Positions 54,484 to 64,000 of a stretch of DNA of 64,000 bases are shown piece after piece; position 1 is the first letter of the stretch, and every line of letters starts with the position of its first letter. Made by a program: the position numbers and the translations under genes. Source of the DNA: Microdochium bolleyi (lineage: Eukaryota > Ascomycota > Sordariomycetes > Xylariales > Microdochiaceae); contig KQ964247.1 in NCBI GenBank assembly GCA_001566295.1, positions 1,054,001 to 1,118,000 on the forward strand, given 5' to 3'. The notes under the pieces are model-generated. The model saw only the letters and a program-made list of their open reading frames with translations. It was not told where the DNA came from and ran no database searches.

Positions 54484-55635
54484 CTACTGTGAGCCCGTGC
54501 CGCCGACAAGCAGCACGACACTGCCAAACTGCCTAGCCAGGTCCTCCTTCTCGACGTCGTGCGTGTCCTCGACCTCACCCCAGTTCCCAGTCTGCCACCT
54601 GACCTCTATGGTCGCGTTCTTGACCGCCTGTTCAACACCGTAGCGCGGCTCGCCGGCCTCCGCCACGCCGCCAGCGGCGCCCTCGCTCCACTCCGCGACC
54701 AGCCTCGCGGCACCGAGAAGTCCCTTGCCCGCCAGCACGGCCCGCTCGAGCCCGGCCAGCTCCCACGAGTTGAGTCCCATGACCCAGCCCTCGACGATCT
54801 GGCGCGTCGCGGGCTTCTGCCGGCGCGGCATGATACTCTCCTCGTCGAGCACCGGCTCAAGCTCAACACCGGGCCACACGCGGGTGTTCAGAAACGCGAT
54901 CATTTCTTCGGCGGCCCGCTTCTGCGTTTCCCGCAGGCCCAGGCCATCGGGGCCTGGCGAGTCATCAGCCCTCGGCGGCGGAGCCCAGCAGAGCATCGTG
55001 TCGGTGTCGAAGTAGCGGAGCACCGTCCGTGTGATGTATGGCCTGACCGTGGCAGTGGCGGTCTTGTCGTCGTCGGCGATGTCGAGCGCCCGGCAGACCA
55101 GGCCGGTCAGCGGGATCAGGTGCTGCCGGGTCGCCTGCTGCGGGGACGTGAGCATGTCCCATTCGACGGCCAGCGCCGTCGCCAGGAGCGGCTTGCTCAG
55201 CGGGATGCGCACAATCTCCTTCGTGTCGGGCCTCCGGAGGGGCCGGGTGTCGAGGTGTATCTCGTACGCGCCGTCGACCTCGCGGACGTGCACGTTCTTC
55301 CAGAAACGCTTGCGCAAGAGCTCGGAGGATTTGGTCCTTGCGGTCTTCAGTGGGGATATCGAGTCCTGCGGGTTGCTGGCGGCGGCGGCGTCGCGCATGT
55401 CCTGGGCCTTCTGGAGCATGGCCTGCTTCTTGCGGCGGTCCGCGAGGCGTGCCTCGGTGCTATCGGCGGCAGGCTTGGGGGCCTCGGGCGGCGGGCCGGT
55501 GCCGTGGATGGCCGAGACGGTCGCAGGCGAGACGGGCGTCGTGTGGATAGCCGCTATCCTCCGCGAGGCGCTGCTGCGGAAGGCGGCGCCGGCCGGCGTG
55601 GCCAGGCGCATGGCGAGGCGCAGCGGTTGTGTCAT
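54484..55635 (-). CDS. ATP12: Mitochondrial F1-ATPase assembly chaperone Atp12
   Basis: Single exon, 383 residues from the ATG at 55635. The frame extends upstream to an ATG at 55800, but MTQPLRLAMRLATPAGAAFR, then SSASRRIAAIHTTP, is a textbook mitochondrial presequence, so the internal start is preferred. The family core runs from about 95 (FWKNVHVREVDGAYEIHLDT) through PLRRPDTKEIVRIPLSKPLL, VEWDMLTSPQQ, a conserved YFDTDTMLCWAPP, and NSWELAGLERAVLAGKGLLG. The C-terminus contains the pre-conserved WGEVEDTHDVEKEDLARQF. Atp12 binds free alpha subunits in the matrix and prevents their aggregation until F1 is built. It converges with the phosphopantetheinyl transferase gene; the 193 bp between them hold both 3' ends. 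Confidence 0.93.
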   Translation of the reverse strand: MTQPLRLAMRLATPAGAAFRSSASRRIAAIHTTPVSPATVSAIHGTGPPPEAPKPAADSTEARLADRRKKQAMLQKAQDMRDAAAASNPQDSISPLKTARTKSSELLRKRFWKNVHVREVDGAYEIHLDTRPLRRPDTKEIVRIPLSKPLLATALAVEWDMLTSPQQATRQHLIPLTGLVCRALDIADDDKTATATVRPYITRTVLRYFDTDTMLCWAPPPRADDSPGPDGLGLRETQKRAAEEMIAFLNTRVWPGVELEPVLDEESIMPRRQKPATRQIVEGWVMGLNSWELAGLERAVLAGKGLLGAARLVAEWSEGAAGGVAEAGEPRYGVEQAVKNATIEVRWQTGNWGEVEDTHDVEKEDLARQFGSVVLLVGGTGSQ

Positions 55636-57287
55636 CGTGGCTGTAGACTGTGATGTCAAGGCCGTGGTGGGCGGGCAAGGTATGTGGAAGTTCACATGTA
55701 GTCTCCGATGTGGTCGGCGAGCGGTGCAACTGCGGGAAAAGTGTTTATCGATAAAGGTGCACCCAAGTGTCCTCGAGGGGTCCCCGATGATCGACCCCAT
55801 GTCCGCCTAAAGGGGGGCAGTTTCTTGCTCCCTGAATCCTTCCTGTCTTTCATTCTGAGTAAGGTGATCAAGTCCAGTGGCTCCAATTCAGTCCCGCATC
55901 ATGTTTTCGAGTCATAATCATTGAATATTTCTTGTGGTCTGTCTCGAGGTCTCTGTAGTAGTTGTCGTCGCGAACCCTGGGTTCCACAAAAATGACAGGT
56001 CTCTTCAGCCTCAAAACCCCGAAATTGTCATGTTTAAGATGACCCAGCCTTGTGAACCAAGCATTCTTGACCAATCTTCCTCGCGATCTAGTACATGAAC
56101 GTCGACTAGCACACAGATGGAACTGACCGAAGCTCAAGTTCGGAGCCTTGGCAAACAGGAAGAGCGAACTCCACCTGGTGTAGCTGGTGTATGATACAGC
56201 AATGCTTCATGAGCCCGTAGGAACTTGGCGACTCAGGACGACAAACCGCATATGTATCCCGAATTTCATTGGAGTGACCCTGCATATATATGCAAAGTCC
56301 TTATCTTGTATAGCCTCTCCAGGCTTCGAGTAGGACTCTAGCTCAATAGTACTTTGGACCTGCGACTTCCTAAAGCGGCAATTGCAGTCATCCCTCTCGG
56401 GCCCAAGGCTGTGCATGCGACAACACCGAAAGGACCGTCAAGCCTAGTCCCTTTGCCCGCTGAAAATGCAAGATTAGGGTGGTGGCCAGTGCAAGAAGGC
56501 GGACCCAGATGCCTGGGACCTCTATGCCTGCCTCAGATACAACCAATGGAACTTCCCTACAGACATTGGGATTCGCATATTCAAGCGGCGCCGTCAGCGC
56601 TACCGATCTACAGGCTTAGACTATCCTCTCGTGAGAAAGAAAGCTTCTGGCAGGGCTCTCGATCGAGGCCGCCCTGGCGACCGAGGCGACTTGTCCTACC
56701 ACAATGCCAACGACCAATCATAAAGCTCTGCTGCCTTTCCACCATGGAAGATCCACTACAAGACGAATTGCCCAAATAGGAAATGGCAGGTTATTCCTGA
56801 CCCTTGCGGCCGTCTCGAGCATCGCGAGATATACCGAAGTCATCAACGACCACGCGAGCCGAGTATACTTTGCAGGGTCCTGGAATCCCAGGGATTGACT
56901 TTTAAGCCTGTCGTCCAATCAGTCTCAAGTCATGTTTTGAAGAGTCTCTGGTCTGCTACCATCCTCAATGATTCGAACCACAAAGGTGTCCTTGTGTCCA
57001 TACGACGCCATGATGGCCGCCCTGAGCGGAGAGAATTATGTTTCTTTGTCTGGTCTTCAGTGTAGCTATATAACTCTCAAGTCACCATTCTCCCTCTTCG
57101 AGATGAATGGCACGAAGGAGATGTCCCACGCAGCACACAGACACATCAAACGACCACTCGCTTTTACGTTCTTCTCTTCCAGCCACTCGCTCGAACAATC
57201 TTTCCCACGAGCATTGCCAACCCTCACAAGGACCCAGGCTATCAGGCCGCCAACAGGGCATTACACCATCTCTCCTCACACGGAGAC
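55636..57287. other. Intergenic, 1.65 kb
   Basis: Contains the ATP12 promoter and a stretch (56350-56900) where plus-strand frames switch but look partly protein-like, for example IGNGRLFLTLAAVSSIARYT at about 56775-56835. This may be a decayed gene. A TATATAA element is at about 57067-57073. Confidence 0.35.
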
Positions 57288-57437
57288 ATGCCTCGAGACA
57301 TGAACGACTGGTGCTACGCGGCCGTCGGCGGCATCGTCAAGGGCTTGTCCACGGGCGAGGGGAGCTCCTCTTCTGGTGGAACTTCCAGCACCTCCACCGG
57401 TTCCAGCGGAGAATCTTCGACCAGCGGCTCCAAGTAG
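57288..57437 (+). CDS. Small ORF with Gly/Ser-rich tail, 5' end unresolved
   Basis: From the ATG at 57288 the frame gives 49 residues: MPRDMNDWCYAAVGGIVKGL and then a Ser/Gly/Thr tail. The same frame is open and protein-like upstream (IANPHKDPGYQAANRALHHL) without an ATG, so a longer N-terminus from an upstream exon is likely; a pyrimidine-rich CTTCTCTTCCAG acceptor ends at about 57181 and a TATATAA lies near 57067. I see no donor, so the start is left at the internal ATG. No known family. The gene could be real and short, as secreted or cytosolic small fungal proteins often are. Confidence 0.35.
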   Translation: MPRDMNDWCYAAVGGIVKGLSTGEGSSSSGGTSSTSTGSSGESSTSGSK

Positions 57438-58957
57438 CGAGGGAGCAATGGCAGGGCTTGGTTTGCTCACGAATTTTGGTTTGCCGAGCAACAGAGTCAG
57501 AGTGCCGTCCTCGGGTTCAATCGCTCGTCATGTTTCGTTCGAGGTACCAACCCAAGGACGCTGTATTGAGGTGTATGGACGAGCGGCTGACCCTTCGACA
57601 TTCCAGCAGGCCAGCAGGCCATACTCTGTTCTCTTTTGTTGAGGGACGGATCGTCACACTCCCTCCATTAGCGTCTGGCCCATTCATACACTTGAAACCC
57701 CGGATAGGACTATCCCGCAAACCACGAAATCCAGAAATCTACGCCCCGCGGACCAAGTCCTCACACCCATCCCGCAATGACCCTCATCGGCCTCCCAGCA
57801 TTCTCACCGTCTTCGGCGGCCCCTGAGACTTCACTTCGCAGTCACTCGCTCTCTCCCCATATTCCACAGAAACCAAAGCCTATTTCTTTTGCGTTACTTT
57901 TCTCTTCCGCTGCCTTCGTCGACTCACACCCAGTCAAGATCTGGTACCTACCATCCGCAACGTGGTGAGCTTTGTCCATTCACGTCGTTCAAAGTACGAA
58001 CCTAGAGAGCCTTCCTCGGCATGTAGGCGCACATAGACGACAACCCACCGGCAATGGACAGGTCAAGCATCGTGTGGCTACTACACATTCATTCAAAATT
58101 TATACTTCATCAACTCCAGAACACCTTCGTCTCGATCGTTGTTTTCTCCCGTTTGGCAATGCAACTCGTGCCCTGTGTGACTCGGAGCCGGGCTGGCCTC
58201 CAGATATGTGCTTGCGGTAAGCGGGCGAGTTTTAGAGCTGGCATGACTGCAAAAATGAAGCCGCCAACTTTGAACCCTTAGGTCTCTGATGTAGCATGGC
58301 AAGCAATTTAGCGAATGAAATCATAGTCTAGGAAACAACGGATATCCGAGCTTCATGTACGCAACGTGCCTCTCGGGGCTGAGTATATATTGATGAATAC
58401 CTGATATATATAGATGACAAAGACCGACAAAGTTCCGCCTGGCCGGCCCGGCGTCTACCGCCAGATTCAACCGCTCACTTGTGGATAATAATACCACAAG
58501 AAAGGGCAGAACCCGTTGAGAAAACGACTGGACACGCCGGGTCAGCCAGGCAGAACGTGGATATAAACAATGTTGCAAATAAATTTTGTTGTCATCCTTC
58601 GTACAATCCGGCGCCTGGTCTCCCGCTCCTTCTAATGCAATGTGCTCGTACGCCGCAACGCCTTTGGTGAACCCAGCTCAACAACGGAGGAGGATGAAAT
58701 AATTCAGAGTCCTGATGGAAAAACAAGTGGAAAATTGGTGTAAATGCAAGCAAACAGGCCAATGTCTTGGGGTCGCAACAAGGGGATCGCTAAAAAAAAA
58801 AGCAACTAGCTTTTTGATGCCGCAGACTGCCCATATTGCGCGAGTTCGTTCTAGACGTGGGTATATCGTAACGGGAAAGAAGTTGGGCCATATGAAAGAC
58901 CCAGCGACATCGAGATACAAAGAAAGGCTGGGCACGACGGCAATCGACTCCCCGTCT
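57438..58957. other. Intergenic, 1.5 kb
   Basis: Lies before the 3' end of the flippase gene. A 63-codon ORF at 57777-57968 has no motif. No RNA gene or repeat was recognised. Confidence 0.45.
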
Positions 58958-61900
58958 CTAAAATCCATCGCGCTTTGGGGTTGGCGGTGGGTCCGAGGCG
59001 TCGTGGTCCTTGTGGAAAGCGTTGAATGGTGACTTGAAGGACTTGCCTCGAGTCCGACGCCTGATCTTGCCCACAATGGTTTGGGGCACCGGTCCAGTGG
59101 AGTGAGATGACTCATACCTACTGAGCATGGCTGCCGAGGTGAAATCATGACTGGCCTCGAAACTGGGCCGGATCTGGTCCATGGAGGCTCGAATACGGTC
59201 GTAAGACGGACGGACGCGATCTACTGGCCGCGGAGGACGGATGGGCGGCGCAAGTGCAGCCTTATCGGCCGACGATTGTTCGTTGGGCAACTCAAGCGAC
59301 CGGTCGTGACGGGTGTAATTGGTTCCATCGCTACCATTCTGGCTGCGCGAATTGTGCGTGGCTCCAGATTGAGTGACAACCGAGGGTGGATAAATGGGCC
59401 GCAAATCCTCGTCAACACTCTCCATGTTCTGATGCCGGCGTTTGCTGGAACCCGAGAGGTCCGAGGAGCTAGTCTTGTGACCTTTCTCGTCGACGGTGGT
59501 ATCGGCCTTATCATCAAACATACCCATGGATACCTGTTCGCGGATGATATCGACGTCCAGCGGCCAATACACCTTTTGGAAAGCCTTGATGGCATACCGA
59601 GGGGCAACGCAAGCGATGGGGGTGATGATGCACACAGCCCAGAAGGATGGCTGGCCATAGATCTGTGCCGCGGCTTTGTAGAAGTACTGGGAAGATATGA
59701 AGGCAGTGTAGACGCCCGTCCAGAAGAAGATGAAGAGATCACTCAGGACGACAATCAACACTTGCAGCCAATCCCACCGGTACGTATTAAGCAAGATGTA
59801 GAGATTGATCGTGATAACGGACGGGTGGGCGACATATGCACCAAGGCGCAGCCGGTCCGTGATATCCAAACCGTTCGCCGTGATGATGGCACCACCCGTG
59901 AAGGTCAGATATGGGATGAAGAAGTTTAGAGCGCTTTGGTAGAAACCGTCTAGCATGTAATACCTGAGAGCTTGTCAGCACAAGAACATGGGCCACAAGA
60001 AGAAGGACAAAAGTATTGGAAGACTCACCAGAACTTGGACTGTGTCCACTCCGCACGCTCAATACCTCTCCGGTAGAGCTGAGGCACCTGCAAAGACACC
60101 TTATCGGACACGTCTTGGTCCAGGACACCGAGGAGGATAGGTGGGATAGACGTGAAGAGAAGGTTGAACATGAGAATGTAGGTAAACTCCATGAGATAGG
60201 TGATGTCGAAGTTGCAAAAGCATTGGAACCAGAAGATGGTGAAGGTCCAGATGATGCTTTTGTAGAAGAAGCTGGCAACGGATTCAGCCATTCTCCGATA
60301 CGACCACCGACCATGGACAAGGACAAGACGTTGCAGAAAACGAAATTGTCCTATGGCATAATCGGCAGACATGACAGCTTGGCGACCCTCAACACCAGCA
60401 ATACCCACACCAACGTCGGCTTCCTGAATCATGGCGACGTCATTGGCACCATCGCCAATAGACAAAGTCATTACGTCTAGGCCGGTTTTGACCATGGCGA
60501 CGACTGCAGCTTTTTGGGCAGGGCTGACACGACAGCAAAGGACCGCCTTGCACTGCTTGCACAGGAGCAAGAACTTCTGGCGCAGGTCTTCGTGGAGGAC
60601 CCACCTTAAAGTGAAGCCGTCGATGATGAGCGCATGAGTTGCGGCAGGCGGCTCATGGGTCTTTCTGGCCTCCTTGAGATCCGCATCGCTACCAGTGAGG
60701 TTGAAGACTTGCAATTGTTTGTCAAGCTCCTGCTCAAGAACGCCAAGATACTCTTCGTCAGGTGTGGCGCCAGACTCATCTTCGATGACTTTCGGATGAA
60801 TGAGCTCCAGGTCGTTGTTCAGGAGGTTGCAGGAGAAGCCGATGTTGATAGCAGTTTCGACTTTGTCTCCAGTAAGAACCCACAGTTTGATGCCGGCCTC
60901 AGCAAGGAGAGCAATCGTGTCCGGAACACCGTCTTGGAGACGGTCTTCGATGGCAGTGCCTCCGAGCAGGGTGAGCTCTTGCTCTATCTTGTCAGCAACC
61001 TCCTCCAGCCGCTCTTCGCGCTCATGCAAGGCCGTGGCAGCTTTGTCGTGTTCCTTTCTCCACTCCAGGTACTCGTGCTCGGACAACACGCGTTCAGCGA
61101 TGCAGAGTGTGCGGAGACCTTCTCTCGCGAACATCTCCAGGTGCTCGGCCGTGGTCTTGCGCAAGTCGGCCTGCTCGCCGCGTTTGAGACGAGAGTAGAT
61201 GATGCTGTCAGCCCCCTTGCAATACAGGATGATGCGACCATCTGGCATTTTGACAATAGTACTCATTCGCTTCCGGGTGGAATTGAACTCGATCGTGTTG
61301 AGCACTTGATACGTGATCTCCTCGCCCATCACATTGACCCTGATGCCGTCGCTGGTCGAGCCGAGTACAGAGAAGCCCATGTCACGTGCTGTGGCCACTA
61401 GTGCCGCTTCGTCTGGTGATTGTGCCTTGAATGCGATCTTTGGCTTCTCCCCCGGGACGTGTTCGGAGATGACGGTGTGGCACAAAGCCAAAGCAAGCAT
61501 GAAGTGGTAATTGGCTTCCTTCTGTTCGTCCCCGGAAATGCCTTGCAAATCGTCGACAAAGTCGGGCGCAACAAAAGTAATGTCTTCATCGTGCAGATAT
61601 GGGTTGTCGTGCAACCTGCGAAGACCCTCGAGAGCATGAATTTTGCCCGCCTCGATTTCACGACGAGCCTTCGCAGATTCTTTCTCCACGTCGATACCCA
61701 TACGGCGCTGCATCCCCGCTTGCGCCTCGGTGTAAGCCTCGCCGTATGGCTGACCGTTGATTGTGGCCTTTTTGAACTCCATGACATTCTGTGTAAGGGT
61801 GCCCGTCTTGTCGGAGAAGATGTACTCGATCTGGCCAACGTCGTCAGAGATGTTCCAGGATTTGGGAACACAAGGGTAGTCAATCGGCTCGTAGTACATC

Positions 61901-63771
61901 TCGACGTCGTTGTAGATGAAGACGGCCTGGAGAGTCCGGACGATCTCGAGCGAGATGTAGAGCGAGATGGGGATCAAGTTCTGGAACGAAATCAAGGCCG
62001 CCCAGAATGTGATGAAGCCGGTCATCTCGGGTGTGCCACCAATGGAACCATATTCAAACCACCGCGAGGAGGACGTCGGGTTGGCCCAGGCTGCACCGTT
62101 GACGAGAGCACACAAGAGACACATGACGAAGAGGATGCCGAAATTGCAGATGACGTTGAAGTTGAGCTCGCGAGCGATGCGGGCGCGCTTGCTAGGCGTG
62201 ATTCCAGCGTTCATCATAGTCTTTGTGTCATGACCGGTGAAAATGACGATGCCGAGAATCCAGTCTGTATTGCGCAGGTTGCAGCCGCGGAGCAGTGTGT
62301 TGTCGATACCTATGGGTTCTTCCATATGCTTCAGGCCGCGCTTGCCTGGCATTTGCTGTTCCCACTTGATCGCGCCACTGTATTTGTAGAGGTTTGGTTG
62401 AGGAGATTCGCTCTCCACCACAAATTGGGCTTGCTCGCAGTCTCGTGCGTGCTTCATTTTCCGGCCGCACCGGAGCGCTTGTCTGTATTTCAGATTTGTC
62501 TCTCCGTCCAAGTTCTTGGTTTCCACGTAGCAGACGCCATCGGCATCAGAGGTTGCGAGAACCACAATATCGGCCGGAATCTCGTCATCACTGTAGAGAC
62601 GTACGAAGTCGCCTACAAGCAGGTTTTTCCATGCATCTCTGTGGAATCTGGCTTTTCCAGTCACTTCGATGGCTGGATTGATAAGGTCGCCATCGATGCG
62701 GGCCAGCGACTCCGGCTCGTTGGTGTCGAACGAGGACCGTGTGTCTTTCGTGTTGGTGACTTCGAGCATATTCGCATGTTGCTGTTGTTGCGGGAGAGGA
62801 GATGGTACTGGCGTCATCTGGAACTCTTCACGGGCAGACATGAAGGATGTGCGATCGGTTCGCGGAGACATCATTGATTGTCGCTTGGTGGCCACAGTCT
62901 CCAGTGATGGTCGCGGATCTGACGAGTTTTGGAGCATACCCGGGCGGCTGTCCTTCTTTGTCCAGAGAGATTGCATGGTGCGCCAAATAAGCCCAAAGAA
63001 TGTCGACGTGGCCTTCTTGATTCTCCTCCACGCAGAGACGTTGTCCTCCTCGACATTGACATTGTCCCATCCAACAAGGCGGTGTACAGGGGCGTTGTTG
63101 AGTTCTTGGTCGATGATCGTGCGACGGTAATCTTCGACGGCGTCCTTGACAGCGGTGATGGCAATGATGAAGATGATGGGAACGGCGTTCAAGCCAGGAT
63201 TGGTGCCTCCGAAGATGGGGAAAATCTGAACAATGCATGAGAATCTGGTGGTTGCAGAAGTATCAAGCGCTTACGCGACACTTACAATAAGAATAACCAT
63301 GAACAGGAAGAAGATGTTGGCCAGGTTATGGAACTGAAACCACAGGTTCTTTGGGATGAAGGACAGAGGTGTGTACTTGGCCGTCCGGATCTTGTTCCTC
63401 GTGTAGACTGTGGTTGGATGGCCTTCCTCGTCCTTCATGTCGTCAGGCAGCGGCAGGTTGAAGAATATCTTCCGGCCAGTGTCTTCATCCACCTGCTCAG
63501 CCGAGTTCGCATCATTGCCGCCCGCATCGCCGCCGCGACTGCCTCCGAGGACTGTTGAATCCTGTCCGTCACCCAAGGTGGTGTGGCTCATGCCTGATTG
63601 TCGCTTCTTCTCCGTGGAGCCTGCCCTTTTGTGTAGCCTGTCCATTATCGATATCCTCTTGTTTCCGCTGCTTTTGATTGTGAGTTTCCTGGTTGCCCAT
63701 CTTGTCCTATTGGCGAGACCTATAGGGGTAGGGTCTGAGTTTGACGCCTGCTGTTGCTCGCCCTTCGCCAT
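58958..63771 (-). CDS. DNF1: P4-ATPase phospholipid flippase, Dnf1 type
   Basis: Three exons, 63771-63286, 63224/63225-60029 and 59963-58958, encode 1562 residues, the usual length of Dnf1/Dnf2. Donors are GTAAGT and GTGAGT; the second intron has a GCTGAC branch. After a charged cytosolic N-terminus, NKIRTAKYTPLSFIPKNLWF opens the membrane core. The flippase-specific LIPISLYISLE in TM4 and the phosphorylated Asp634 in FSDKTGTLTQN are intact, as are the nucleotide-domain motif KGADSIIYSRL and the hinge GDGANDVAMIQEADVGVGI. Ten TMs are expected; the C-terminal tail (about 250 residues) is Ser/Pro/Arg rich and ends PPTPKRDGF. With a Cdc50/Lem3 partner it moves phosphatidylcholine and phosphatidylethanolamine to the cytosolic leaflet at growing tips. 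A short regulatory insert after TM2 is Ser-rich. Confidence 0.96.
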
Positions 63772-64000
63772 GCTGACGCGGTGAATGCGGGCGGAGCCCG
63801 TTCAGCCCCAAGTGTTCACCAGTCTGGCCCTGAGTGGCCAATGTGTGAAACTGGTTGAAATAGAACTATGTCGGATCTTGGGGAGGAATGTCGCGTGCTC
63901 GATTGATCTGGGTGGTCCGGCGAGCAGCGAGGTGCTGAGACCGGTGAACGCGTGGCGGTCAGATCGGACCTCGAGAAGGCTCGTGTGGATGGTGCTGACA
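63772..64000. other. DNF1 promoter region at the window edge
   Basis: Only 229 bases upstream of the flippase start are present. No TATA box or second gene is visible. Confidence 0.5.

Noticed and set aside
54559..55653. 364-codon plus-strand ORF
   Set aside because: Antisense to ATP12, which has clear family motifs.
61420..62877. 485-codon plus-strand ORF
   Set aside because: Antisense to the conserved core of the DNF1 flippase; no motif of its own and explained by GC-rich third positions.
1..64000. CRISPR arrays, insertion sequences, operons or a fungal secondary-metabolite cluster
   Set aside because: No regularly spaced repeats, no intact transposase or reverse transcriptase, and no synthase gene; the phosphopantetheinyl transferase alone does not mark a cluster.

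Overview
The window looks like nuclear DNA of a filamentous ascomycete (Pezizomycotina, most likely Sordariomycetes). Genes are monocistronic, on both strands, and carry short introns (about 50 to 340 nt) with GTAAGT/GTATGT-type donors and CTAAC/CTGAC branch sites. The gene set also fits: a Pls1-type tetraspanin, an Mcm1 MADS factor, a WASP protein with a long polyproline centre, a GPI-anchored GH18 chitinase and a GH11 xylanase. There are no operons, phages or CRISPR arrays. Most large ORFs opposite the GC-rich genes are codon-bias shadows.

Layout, left to right: a possible truncated 5' end (1-232, minus); CHS5 exomer subunit (905-2291, minus); a fungal protein with a mitochondrial-type N-terminus (2845-3864, minus); LAS17/WASP (4677-6649, minus); a 64-residue conserved small protein (8022-8314, minus) divergent from RAD1/XPF nuclease (9058-11936, plus); a CTR copper transporter (12644-13367, minus); a gene-poor interval; a 72-residue, probably acylated membrane miniprotein (17299-17587, plus); Pls1-type tetraspanin (19067-19919, minus); a 5.7 kb gene-poor stretch with a tRNA-Asp-like gene; MCM1 (25599-26658, plus) convergent with ADE4/PurF (27440-29504, minus); pirin (31018-32100, plus); GPI chitinase (34342-36919, plus); secreted amidase (38536-40479, plus) convergent with GH11 xylanase (41300-42028, minus); zinc alcohol dehydrogenase (44419-45897, plus); F-box-like polyQ protein (46866-48671, plus); a repeat-like stretch with a GH78 rhamnosidase relic (51698-52250, minus) and tRNA-Gly(GCC) (52665-52735, plus); 4'-phosphopantetheinyl transferase (53184-54290, plus) convergent with ATP12 (54484-55635, minus); a gene-poor interval; and a Dnf1-type P4-ATPase (58958-63771, minus).

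The genes do not form one pathway. Several serve polarised growth and the cell surface: CHS5 (chitin synthase export), LAS17 (endocytic actin), the Dnf1 flippase, the tetraspanin and the GPI chitinase. The xylanase, the amidase and the dead rhamnosidase are exported or degradative enzymes. The rest are housekeeping: DNA repair, purine synthesis, F1-ATPase assembly, carrier-protein activation and copper uptake. I found no convincing undescribed multigene system. The best leads are a coding-looking frame hidden just upstream of ADE4, the acylated miniprotein, alternative starts or acceptors in pirin and MCM1, an unusual tRNA-Asp, and a RIP-like dead GH78 gene.
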